From Clostridiales bacterium (GTDB lineage: Bacteria > Bacillota > Clostridia > Lachnospirales > Lachnospiraceae): DNA of 32,131 nt. Shown one piece after another: positions 24,553-30,764 of the stretch. The first letter of the stretch is position 1. The number at the start of each line of letters is the position of its first letter. The stretch spans positions 6,829-38,959 of the forward strand of contig JAAVHR010000091.1 of the NCBI GenBank assembly GCA_014799595.1. Reading direction: 5' to 3'. The notes beneath the pieces were generated by a model. That model was given only the letters and a program-made list of their open reading frames with translations, was not told the DNA's origin and did not search any database. The translations under genes were made by a program, and so were the position numbers.

Positions 24553-24830
24553 AATTACTAAAATCTTAGTAATACCCTAGTTTTTTCTAAAATTTTAGAA
24601 AACGTGTCCAAAATTAGATTCGTTAAGGACATTTTTCCTCGGCCTGAGTCCCCAACTTGGGTACCATAAAAAAATGGTAGCGGTTAAGATGTAAAAATTT
24701 CTTCATCTTGTTTCGCTCAAGCTCAAGCCCAAATGGACCTTAGTAAGGATTTTCATAAAATTGTGAAAAACGCTAAAATTTTAGCGGCTTGGAGTTGCAC
24801 TGGTGCAACTTCGGAAATATGTATATACTC
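24553..24830. repeat. Structured non-coding repeat R1
   Basis: This is a direct counterpart of R2 (29909-30305). Shared blocks in order are ACTAAA..TTTAGTAATACCCTAG, the palindrome TTCTAAAATTTTAGAA, CCTGAGT.CCCAA, a hairpin around an A-rich loop ending ATGGTRGCGGTTAAG, AAATTTCTTCAT, CAAATGG..TTAGTAAGGATTTT, and the palindrome CGCTAAAATTTTAGCG. It ends with a GTTGCAC-containing palindrome that is also found inside the replication gene. Function is unknown; candidates are a replication or packaging site, or a structured RNA. Confidence 0.8.
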
Positions 24831-24974
24831 TTTCTCTATCTCTGTGTTGTCTTTTGTTGCGTTGTTGTTGCATTGCAACATTTTATTATTTCATGCCCTG
24901 CAATACAGTATTTGTATTTCCAGCCATTGGAAAATGAATCCTCTTTTATCCTGTTGCACATTAAATATACGCAC

Positions 24975-25021
24975 TTTTTATACGTAATTATATTGACATA
25001 CGTATAAAAAAGGAGTATAAT
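24975..25021 (+). promoter_or_regulatory. hicAB promoter with operator
   Basis: Consensus TTGACA (24993-24998), a 17-base spacer and consensus TATAAT (25016-25021). A perfect 12-bp inverted repeat, TTTTTATACGTA (24975-24986) and TACGTATAAAAA (24999-25010), brackets the -35 box. This is the expected arrangement for autorepression by the DNA-binding HicB antitoxin. Confidence 0.88.
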
Positions 25022-25044
25022 ATATAATGTAAGGAGGATAAGAC

Positions 25045-25230
25045 ATGACAGCACGAGAGATACTTAAAATACTTCACAACGATGGTTGGTATGAAGTAGA
25101 CCAAGAAGGCTCACACTTGCAGCTTAAACACCCTACAAAATCCGGAAAGGTAACTGTTGCAGTACATGGCAAAAAGGATATACCACCGGGAACACTCAAC
25201 AACATACTAAAACAGGCGGGGCTTAAATAG
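25045..25230 (+). CDS. hicA: HicA mRNA interferase toxin
   Basis: This 61-residue protein is the normal length for HicA. It has the double-stranded-RNA-binding-like fold pattern: the EILKILHNDGWYEVDQEGSH helix-strand, with catalytic His24 in GSHLQLKHP, followed by VTVAVHGKKDIPPGTLNNIL. HicA cleaves mRNA without the ribosome and is held inactive by HicB. AAGGAGG lies 7 bases before the ATG. The hicB gene follows after 42 bases on the same transcript. Confidence 0.93.
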   Translation: MTAREILKILHNDGWYEVDQEGSHLQLKHPTKSGKVTVAVHGKKDIPPGTLNNILKQAGLK

Positions 25231-25272
25231 CCCCAGTGCCTGTAAGGTTTTTATAGAAAGGAGCAAAGGATC

Positions 25273-25686
25273 ATGTTAAACCTGACCTATCTTGCAGTAT
25301 TAGAACCGGGAGAAGATGGCAGCTATGGTGTTTCATTCCCAGACCTTCCAGGCTGTTTCAGCTTTGGCGAAAGTCTCACAGAGGCGGGACAAATGGCAGC
25401 AGAGGCGGCAAGCCTCCATGTGTACGGTATGGAATGTGATGGGGAGGAAATCCCTACACCATCCCTCTCACTTCCAAAAGAGGAAACGGAGGGCATGGTA
25501 GTTATGCCCATCACAATCCACCCAGACCTTTACAGGATGAAACGTGACAATGAACGTATCAAGACCAATATCACACTTCCGGCATGGTTAAAAAGGCTTG
25601 CTGAGGAGCAGAAAGTCAACTACTCACGTCTTTTGGAGGCTGCCCTTATGGATTATCTACAGATTCCAAAGACTGGGGCAAAATAA
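25273..25686 (+). CDS. hicB: HicB antitoxin
   Basis: This is a 137-residue protein. The N-terminal half is the partly degraded RNase H-like HicB domain (YLAVLEPGEDGSYGVSFPDL, then PGCFSFGESLTEAGQMAAEA). The C-terminal 40 residues (NITLPAWLKRLAEEQKVNYS, then RLLEAALMDYL) form a ribbon-helix-helix DNA-binding domain. It neutralises HicA and, by the operator seen upstream, represses the pair. The pair may stabilise the integrated element. GAAAGGAG ribosome-binding site; terminator hairpin about 130 bases downstream. Confidence 0.93.
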   Translation: MLNLTYLAVLEPGEDGSYGVSFPDLPGCFSFGESLTEAGQMAAEAASLHVYGMECDGEEIPTPSLSLPKEETEGMVVMPITIHPDLYRMKRDNERIKTNITLPAWLKRLAEEQKVNYSRLLEAALMDYLQIPKTGAK

Positions 25687-25813
25687 GCTTATCAGTATAC
25701 CTAATGACAAAATGTACTATATCGTTGCTTATCTACAAGAGGCAGCAGTTCCGAAAAAAAAGAGAATGGTCCTAATTGTTCTAAGGATTTGTTTTGAAAT
25801 GTAGCTAAGAAAA

Positions 25814-25843
25814 AAGGCATGTGCTATTCGCATGTGCCTTTTT
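25814..25843 (+). terminator. Terminator downstream of hicAB
   Basis: AAAGGCA pairs with TGCCTTT with further wobble pairs inside, followed by a T run. It shares the CATGTGCTAT core with the terminator after the Uma2 gene. Confidence 0.7.
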
Positions 25844-26009
25844 AGTTTCTACATGGTTTTAACTGCTGCCTTTTTCTAATATACCTCTAATTAGCTTTTA
25901 TTTGCCCCAAATTTCATTTTATTCTTTTCAATGATAATTTTTTACCATCTTTGCAATTAAATTGTCAAAATGAAGCCCTTACGTGTGTCACAGACACATA
26001 TCTGTTTTT

Positions 26010-26295
26010 GCAACGGTGCAATCTTTTGTTTTGTTTTGCAATCGTGAGAAATGCAACGTTGCAAACGTTCGCTTTCAAACGTTCGCTTTCAATTTCCTCT
26101 AAAATCAAGCCTTTACTTCTTGGTATTATGCTGTTTTACCTTGTCATTTCTTGGCATTCTTTTGTTCGCAACGTTGCAAACGTTTAACTATTTGTTTTGT
26201 TTTGGAAAAGATTTTATTCGGCTTAATATCCTAACAATATTAACATTTGCTACAACTTTTCTATTCGTGTTGTTTCGTCAAAAACGCAACGTTGC
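26010..26295. repeat. GCAACGTTGC palindrome array
   Basis: Exact GCAACGTTGC occurs at 26053-26062, 26168-26177 and 26286-26295, with spacings of 115 and 118. A one-base variant (GCAACGGTGC) lies at 26010-26019. The first two are followed by AAACGTT. A tandem pair of AAACGTTCGCTTTC lies at 26063-26090. The intervening DNA is T-rich. This looks like a binding array for a dimeric protein, possibly part of an origin or a partition-like site. Confidence 0.6.
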
Positions 26296-26402
26296 ATTTA
26301 TTTGTTTCATACTTGTTTTTCTCTAAAAGCGAATGTTTCGTATTCGTTTATGCAATCGTGAAAGCTGCAACTGCTCACATTTTATCTCCCTTTTGGATTT
26401 TA

Positions 26403-26478
26403 TTGCAAATTCTTATAGGATTATGATATAATATAAACGTCTGTTGGGAGGGTTGCGAAAGCACTCTCCTTTATTTTT
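26403..26478 (+). ncRNA. Candidate very short RNA: promoter plus immediate terminator
   Basis: TTGCAA (26403-26408), an 18-base spacer and TATAAT (26427-26432) are followed within 15 bases by a GC-rich hairpin with a GAAA loop (26447-26469) and a T-rich tail. The transcript would be only about 40 bases, and no rightward gene follows. It could be a small countertranscript or decoy RNA of the replication module. Confidence 0.45.
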
Positions 26479-26662
26479 TATTTACAGAGCTGATATACAT
26501 ACCCTGTAGCCTTTTATTCTTTCTTTATCTGCCCTGTTCCATGCAGATACTTGTCAATCTATCTGCTGCCAGTTCTCCAATATCCCAATCAGGAAAATGC
26601 CACCAAAGGATCTATCTAATAAAGTTCCCCATATTCCCTTTATGACAGTGGTCCTTATTAAC

Positions 26663-26806
26663 CTATGCCCTCTTTTTACTCTCTGCAAGGCTTTTCATGT
26701 TCGTGAAAGTATATAGGCTTTTATCTCCAAAATGACAAAACGGGATATATCTTGACGATACATCCCATCTCTTTTTTTCTTCGGCTGCCTGATGCCTTTT
26801 TATCAC
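26663..26806 (-). CDS. Small hypothetical protein, GTG start
   Basis: AAGGAGGTG stands 9 bases before a GTG at 26806 that opens a 47-residue basic peptide (VIKRHQAAEEKKRWDVSSRY, then IPFCHFGDKSLYTFTN). The same frame extends upstream to 26941, including a CVACKSMIYADIGENE stretch, but without a ribosome-binding site. The extension could be the remains of a longer, frameshifted gene with Cys/His pairs. No family is recognised. Confidence 0.4.
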   Translation of the reverse strand: MIKRHQAAEEKKRWDVSSRYIPFCHFGDKSLYTFTNMKSLAESKKRA

Positions 26807-26979
26807 TGTCTGTAACACCTCCTTCCACTCTATGGACAACATAGCTGCTGGCCGACTTTCATTTTCCCCAATGTCTGCATAAATCATACTTTTACATGCT
26901 ACGCATTCTATAACAATGGCAGCAGTGAAAACAGCCTGCAAGCTTTTTTAATTCTTCTACATGTTTTTACGTTTTCCAC

Positions 26980-27738
26980 TCATGATTCCAGGGAACATGT
27001 AATATTACTGAGAAAATTGTTGTTTTCCTGCTCTGTAAGCTGCTTTCTAACAGATACTTCAGGAAGATACAGCGGTATTGTCATTTTCTCTATCCTTTGA
27101 GTAATGCGGTCATCTATCTTTAGATTCTCCGCTTTTATATTACTTGTAAATATAGTTACCAGTTTGTTGGATGCTCTGTGGTTGATTAAACGGTATAATA
27201 CCGAATCTACCCATTCCTTGGACATTTGCACTCCAATATCATCCAGAATAAGAACTGTGGCATTTCTAATATTTTCCATGTCCTCCACTGCCTTATCGCT
27301 CTTAAAGCCTTTTTTTGTCATTTCAATAAAATCAAGAACTGTGATAAACTTAATATTGATAGATTTACGCTCTAAGAGTTCGTTTGCCAACACACAAGAT
27401 AATAGGGTTTTTCCACTGCCTTTGGCTTTGGAATAGATATATAATCCTTTTCCCTCTTCCCGAAATTTATCAAAATTCACAATGAACTTATTTATAATCT
27501 CTTTTATTCCCTCGGTTTCAGTAACTGGGTAAAAACTCCAATCAAAATCTTTGGATGTTTTCTCCATGTATTCAAAAGGCATCATAGTATATGCCCGGCG
27601 GAAAGTTCCACTTGTCCTGCTGCCATGTTCCGCAAATTCTGCTTTTCCATAACCATCTATCTCATAAGCAGCAATGGAACTATATACTTTATCTTCAATT
27701 GATTGTCGGTATAGTAAAGTCTTATTTGAATGGGACAT
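26980..27738 (-). CDS. DnaC-like helicase loader ATPase
   Basis: This is a 252-residue AAA+ protein of the DnaC/IstB/DnaI type. Walker A is at 104-112 (SKAKGSGKTLLS). Walker B is at 162-167 (VLILDDIG). Sensor 1 is in TIFTSN (195-200), and an arginine-rich segment DDRITQRIEKM follows. Such proteins load the host replicative helicase onto an origin opened by an initiator. The gene overlaps the initiator gene by 17 bases. A GGGGGG site inside the initiator's end precedes its ATG, so the pair is translationally coupled. This is good evidence that the integrated element can replicate itself after excision. Confidence 0.9.
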   Translation of the reverse strand: MSHSNKTLLYRQSIEDKVYSSIAAYEIDGYGKAEFAEHGSRTSGTFRRAYTMMPFEYMEKTSKDFDWSFYPVTETEGIKEIINKFIVNFDKFREEGKGLYIYSKAKGSGKTLLSCVLANELLERKSINIKFITVLDFIEMTKKGFKSDKAVEDMENIRNATVLILDDIGVQMSKEWVDSVLYRLINHRASNKLVTIFTSNIKAENLKIDDRITQRIEKMTIPLYLPEVSVRKQLTEQENNNFLSNITCSLES

Positions 27739-28546
27739 CTACATCCCCCCAATCAATTGGTTCTTGTTTGTCAAGTCCGTACCGCTTGAGGTATTCCTCA
27801 AAGTCCTTTTGTGCTTCTTCCTGATTCTCTGATTCAGTTTGGTAGGTATTTCTGCCCTTATTATCGTTGTAATTGCCATCTAATACTTTTGCCATATTGG
27901 CATCTTTAATCAGCCAGTCAAAATCAGCAGACCAATTCCTGTTATTGCCTCCCTTTAAGAAACGACTTTGTTCTGCCATGTTAAACAGTTCCCTAAAATC
28001 CTCTATGCTGTATACTTTTAGTCTTGCCTTAATTGCTTTCTGCCTGGCAGCAGATAATTTAGTTACCCTAGGATAAGATTTACATATTTCATTAAACATA
28101 TCTACTATGCCTTGGAGTTGCACTGGTGCAACTCCGGAAGTATGTATATACTCTATATTATTAGATATATTATTATTATCTATATTATTAGGTGAAATTT
28201 TTTCCATACCCCCAGTGAAATTTTTTCCATACCCTAGTGAAATTTTTTCCATACTAGTGAATTTCGTTACATAATATTCACAAAATTTAACATTGTTCAC
28301 TGTTTTATCTCTCTTAACAATCAATCCCTTTTCCACGAGTGATTTTAAACAATTCATAACATTTCTTTTAGTAGTGTTTGTCCAATCTGCAAGGTATTGC
28401 AAGCTACCACTGAAAGGTTGTCCTTCTTGTGAAAAACCATATATACAAGCATAGATTATAAGCTCATTCCCTTTCAATTTTAAATCTGCAACCTGCCAAC
28501 CCTGCAGAACAATAAAATTTTCTCTTTTAACTTTGCTTTCTGCCAT
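27722..28546 (-). CDS. Replication initiator with winged-helix N-terminus
   Basis: This 274-residue protein looks like phage replisome organisers. Residues 10-95 form a winged helix-turn-helix (QGWQVADLKLKGNELIIYAC, then YLADWTNTTKRNVMNCLKSL). A low-complexity linker at about 96-142 contains a repeated MEKIS/YGKNF pattern and an Asn-rich run. Then a DnaD-like C-terminal domain includes AARQKAIKARLKVYSIEDFR and NWSADFDWLIKDANMAKVLDG. The linker is encoded by exact 18-bp DNA repeats (28192-28254) beside an AT-rich tract, so the origin is probably within the gene, as in lambda O. AAAGGTGG site before the ATG. Confidence 0.85.
   Translation of the reverse strand: MAESKVKRENFIVLQGWQVADLKLKGNELIIYACIYGFSQEGQPFSGSLQYLADWTNTTKRNVMNCLKSLVEKGLIVKRDKTVNNVKFCEYYVTKFTSMEKISLGYGKNFTGGMEKISPNNIDNNNISNNIEYIHTSGVAPVQLQGIVDMFNEICKSYPRVTKLSAARQKAIKARLKVYSIEDFRELFNMAEQSRFLKGGNNRNWSADFDWLIKDANMAKVLDGNYNDNKGRNTYQTESENQEEAQKDFEEYLKRYGLDKQEPIDWGDVDVPFK
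28113..28134. repeat. Perfect 22-bp palindrome inside the initiator gene
   Basis: GGAGTTGCAC and GTGCAACTCC flank TG. It and the following ATGTATATACTCT are repeated almost exactly at 24790-24832 in non-coding DNA (about 40 of 43 bases), and a diverged form ends R2. In the protein it encodes part of HTSGVAPVQLQ in the linker. Confidence 0.8.
28142..28254. other. Probable replication origin: iterons plus AT-rich tract
   Basis: Three exact copies of GTGAAATTTTTTCCATAC lie at 28192-28209, 28215-28232 and 28237-28254 (periods 23 and 22). A truncated fourth copy follows at 28257. Next to them, 28142-28191 is almost pure A/T. Directly repeated initiator sites about two helical turns apart beside a melting region are the standard theta-origin layout. 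Confidence 0.8.
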
Positions 28547-28569
28547 TTTCTGCCACCTTTCTTAGTAAG

Positions 28570-28707
28570 TCAAATAGTTTCTAAGAACTCCATTGCTTTT
28601 TCATACTGCCCTTCTGAAATCAACTTGATAGCTTCGTTTTCTACCTCTGTCCTGTGGTTAATTTCAGCCTGTAATTTCTTGTTTTCTTCTAAACTTTCAT
28701 TTCGCAT
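28570..28707 (-). CDS. Small acidic protein upstream of the initiator
   Basis: This 45-codon frame starts at an ATG at 28707 with AAGGAGTGG about 9 bases upstream. It encodes MRNESLEENKKLQAEINHRT followed by a helical EVENEAIKLISEGQYEKAMEFLETI. The sequence is strongly amphipathic, with a coiled-coil or TPR-like look (EGQYEKAMEFLE). It lies 23 bases before the initiator start, so it is probably the first gene of the replication operon. No family is recognised. Confidence 0.65.
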   Translation of the reverse strand: MRNESLEENKKLQAEINHRTEVENEAIKLISEGQYEKAMEFLETI

Positions 28708-28892
28708 TTTTTACCACTCCTTTTTTACTGTGTACTTTCAGGTACAGGGTATATAGATTTTCATTAAATTGTTACCATCCGCCGAAAAATCGGCTTCTTT
28801 TAGAATGTTACGGATATACTTTAGAATTTGGACAATGTAAAGAGAATTTTACATCTTAACAACGATTTACAAACTGTAAAATTTACGGTTTG

Positions 28893-29093
28893 CTACTTTT
28901 CCGTATCAATAAGCTCTGTTACATCTACACCCAACGCTTCGGCAACTATGCCTACATTGTGTGGCTTACACTCTGCTCCACTTATCATTCTTCCAGTTGA
29001 TGTCCTGCTAAGACCGGTTAGTTCACTTAACTTGCCAGAAGTCATTTTTGCTCTTGCCATGGCAATTTGCATTTTTATTTTGTTAGTTTTCAT
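28893..29093 (-). CDS. Cro-like XRE regulator
   Basis: This is a 66-residue protein that is a single helix-turn-helix domain (AMARAKMTSGKLSELTGLSR, then TSTGRMISGA and VGIVAEALGVDVTELI). It is divergent from the longer XRE gene at 29280, the usual layout of a phage-type immunity switch, and leads towards the replication operon. It would be the Cro-like or activator partner. An AAAGGGG site precedes the ATG. Confidence 0.82.
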   Translation of the reverse strand: MKTNKIKMQIAMARAKMTSGKLSELTGLSRTSTGRMISGAECKPHNVGIVAEALGVDVTELIDTEK

Positions 29094-29144
29094 AAGTTAT
29101 TTACCCCTTTCTTTTTTGTTAATTAATTCAATTTATTTTTACTA

Positions 29145-29173
29145 TTGACAGAAGTTTTTTATTCTGTTAGACT
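29145..29173 (+). promoter_or_regulatory. Promoter of the CI-like gene
   Basis: Consensus TTGACA (29145-29150), a 17-base spacer and TAGACT (29168-29173). The spacer is filled by the first of three operator repeats, so binding there would block this promoter. Confidence 0.65.
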
Positions 29174-29230
29174 TACTGTATCAGAAGTTTTTTCTGCTGT
29201 CAAGTATAAAAAAGAAGTTTTTTCTACTGT
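29150..29230. promoter_or_regulatory. Three 18-bp operator repeats in the switch region
   Basis: AGAAGTTTTTTATTCTGT (29150-29167), AGAAGTTTTTTCTGCTGT (29183-29200) and AGAAGTTTTTTCTACTGT (29213-29230) are in the same orientation. They are spaced 33 and 30 bases, about three helical turns, between the divergent XRE genes. This is analogous to the three-site operators of temperate phages. Confidence 0.82.
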
Positions 29231-29279
29231 TTTTTTCTTTGCACATGTGATACACTACTTATCAAAGGTAGGTGATAAA

Positions 29280-29858
29280 ATGTCAATAGGAAAAAAAATC
29301 AAACAGATTAGAAAAGAAAAAGGATTAACTCAAAAAAAACTTGGTGAATTGTCAGGTATAAACGAGGTACAAATCAGACAATATGAATTAGAAAGGGCAA
29401 CACCTAAAATTGCAACCATAGATAAGATAGCTAACGCTTTAAATGTAAGTATTATTGATATTATGGAACAATATACAATAGCAGAATATAAAACTACCTC
29501 TGAATATGAAAGAGTAGAAAGGTTAGTATCTGCACAACAAGGTATTATTGCTATACTCCAAGATATATATGGCAAAGTAGAAGATAAATCTCCTGAAGGT
29601 ACTTATGCTGAGGGTCATTATTATTTAATAGGAGAAGGCAATAATCAATTTGTCTTGTATGATGGTGATATAGATACTTTATACAAAGCAGCTAAAGGCT
29701 CTATATCTTTTCTTGTAGAAATATTGAAAGATGCTAGACCAGAAAAAGAAATACTTGATGATTATATGAAAGACCTAAATACACCTCTTCCCAATATGCT
29801 AGATGCACAAAAATGGAAAAAGCCTGAAACAAATAGAAACGCTGACAAAGATAGATGA
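29280..29858 (+). CDS. CI-like XRE repressor
   Basis: This is a 192-residue protein. An N-terminal XRE helix-turn-helix at 1-62 (IKQIRKEKGLTQKKLGELSG, then EVQIRQYELERATPKIATID) is followed by a helical dimerisation region and a C-terminal part without the Ser-Lys pair of LexA-type self-cleavage. Derepression may therefore work by protein binding rather than cleavage. The frame opens at 29145, but the ATG at 29280 has an AAAGGTAGGTG site and starts the conserved domain. It should act on the three repeats upstream. Confidence 0.85.
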   Translation: MSIGKKIKQIRKEKGLTQKKLGELSGINEVQIRQYELERATPKIATIDKIANALNVSIIDIMEQYTIAEYKTTSEYERVERLVSAQQGIIAILQDIYGKVEDKSPEGTYAEGHYYLIGEGNNQFVLYDGDIDTLYKAAKGSISFLVEILKDARPEKEILDDYMKDLNTPLPNMLDAQKWKKPETNRNADKDR

Positions 29859-30390
29859 ACACACAAAAAAGGACTAGATAGCTGCTCCATAAATCTGTGG
29901 AGCTGGCTCTACTAAAGTTTTAGTAATACCCTAGTTTTTTCTAAAATTTTAGAAAACGGATCCAAAACGTTTTAGAGTTGCACTATTTTGACCTGGGAAA
30001 TCTCCCTGTCCAATTTTGGATTGCCAAGGATCTTTGTCCTCAACCTGAGTACCCAAGTCAGGTACCCACAGCCAAAGTCAAGTTTTAGAGTTGTGTTAAA
30101 TTGAATAAGAATAAGATCCTTTTTGGCTTGGATACAAAAGGTCAATTTGTCCCTTCGCTACCACAACAAAATGGTGGCGGTTAAGCTGTAGAAATTTCTT
30201 CATTGTGTTTCACTCAGAACCAAATGGGATTTAGTAAGGATTTTTCATTATTTTGTGAAATACGCTAAATTTTTAGCGGCTTAGACTGTTGCACCAGTGT
30301 AACTAATGCACATTGACAATATAATATACTTAACCGGGCAACTGGGGGTGATTCCATCCGTTTCTAGTCTTGTGGAAAGGGGTGGTATTT
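29859..30390. other. Intergenic region containing R2
   Basis: After the CI-like gene comes a GCTCCA-TGGAGC hairpin (about 29884-29902), then the structured repeat R2 (29909-30305) and about 80 bases of leader for the small toxin gene. No protein gene is supported. Confidence 0.65.
29909..30305. repeat. Structured non-coding repeat R2
   Basis: This is longer than R1 (24553-24830) because of two internal expansions, but colinear with it. It keeps the TTCTAAAATTTTAGAA palindrome, the CCTGAGTACCCAA block, the CGCTACCA..TGGTGGCG hairpin, AAATTTCTTCAT, TTTAGTAAGGATTTTT and the CGCTAAATTTTTAGCG palindrome. It ends in GTTGCACCAGTGTAAC. It lies in the same orientation as R1, 5.4 kb away. Confidence 0.8.
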
Positions 30391-30474
30391 ATGAGTACAT
30401 ACGAAGAATTTATGGTTTTATTAACAATAGGCTTGTTAATTGTAGGAATTCTGAATTTGAAAAATAAAAAATAG
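30391..30474 (+). CDS. Holin-like type I toxin
   Basis: This is a 27-residue hydrophobic peptide, MSTYEEFMVLLTIGLLIVGI followed by LNLKNKK: a single membrane helix with a lysine-rich end. The MSTYE opening and this shape are those of the BsrG/TxpA group of Firmicute type I toxins (often annotated as putative holin-like toxin). These act at the membrane and are silenced by an antisense RNA. AAAGGGGTGG lies 5-6 bases before the ATG. A convergent antisense RNA is predicted just downstream. It is too short for ordinary gene callers. Confidence 0.82.
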   Translation: MSTYEEFMVLLTIGLLIVGILNLKNKK

Positions 30475-30565
30475 TCGCCCTGCTCTGGTAAAGTAAGCGA
30501 CTATTTTATAGTTAATTCTTTCACTGGAACGGATAGTTTTCGTCTATCTTCCAGTTGTCTTGTTA
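30460..30565 (-). ncRNA. Antisense antitoxin RNA of the type I module
   Basis: On the minus strand, TTGACA (30598-30593), a 16-base spacer and TATAAT (30576-30571) form a strong promoter. Transcription would start near 30565 and run left. A stem-loop (ACTGGAA with TTCCAGT, 30523-30555) comes first. The hairpin AATAGTCGC with GCGACTATT (30470-30505), followed by a T-rich tail, ends it. The RNA of about 100 bases overlaps the 3' end of the toxin message, the arrangement of the TxpA/RatA and BsrG/SR4 pairs. Confidence 0.75.
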
Positions 30566-30666
30566 AGTATATTATAGCATTATTACACAATATGTCAATA
30601 AAAAAAATGCCCCTGCTACCAACAAGGACATTTTATATAGATTACTAGCCCAAAGCAATATTGCAT

Positions 30667-30701
30667 TGGTATAACCTACCCTAGACAAGTAGATTATACC
30701 A
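30667..30701. promoter_or_regulatory. Inverted repeat upstream of the integrase gene
   Basis: TGGTATAACCTAC and GTAGATTATACCA (one mismatch) flank a 9-base centre. GGTATAAC recurs just before the integrase ATG, and a GGGTGTA-TATACCC hairpin lies between. These are likely regulator sites or a recombination directionality control region for the integrase. Confidence 0.55.
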
Positions 30702-30764
30702 CGCATCCTTGATTTTGGCTAGGGTGTATTTTTTATACCCATTTTTAGAAAGGTCTGGTATAAC

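Larger units (their letters stand above)
24376..25044. other. Intergenic region between Uma2 and hicA
   Basis: This 669-base stretch has no convincing gene. It begins with a terminator (24380-24409). Next come about 140 bases without features, then the structured non-coding repeat R1 (about 24553-24830). A GTTGCATTGCAAC palindrome follows near 24875, and the hicA promoter-operator (24975-25021) closes it. Confidence 0.7.
25687..26662. other. Long non-coding region with repeated palindromes
   Basis: Nearly 1 kb without a convincing gene; the open frames here are hydrophobic, low-complexity and lack ribosome-binding sites. It holds a terminator (25814-25843), a cluster of GCAACGTTGC palindromes and AAACGTTCGCTTTC repeats (26010-26295), and a promoter immediately followed by a terminator hairpin (26403-26478). 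The density of small palindromes suggests replication or partition control. Confidence 0.6.

Noticed and set aside
24733-25007. Open frames upstream of hicA
   Set aside because: They cover R1 and the promoter-operator; composition and lack of start signals argue against coding.
25951-26326. Two overlapping hydrophobic rightward frames
   Set aside because: They are made of the GCAACGTTGC and T-rich repeats, lack ribosome-binding sites, and show no protein-like conservation pattern.
28192-28254. CRISPR array from the three 18-bp repeats
   Set aside because: The repeats are short, the gaps are 4-5 bases rather than spacers, and they lie in an open reading frame; iterons fit better.
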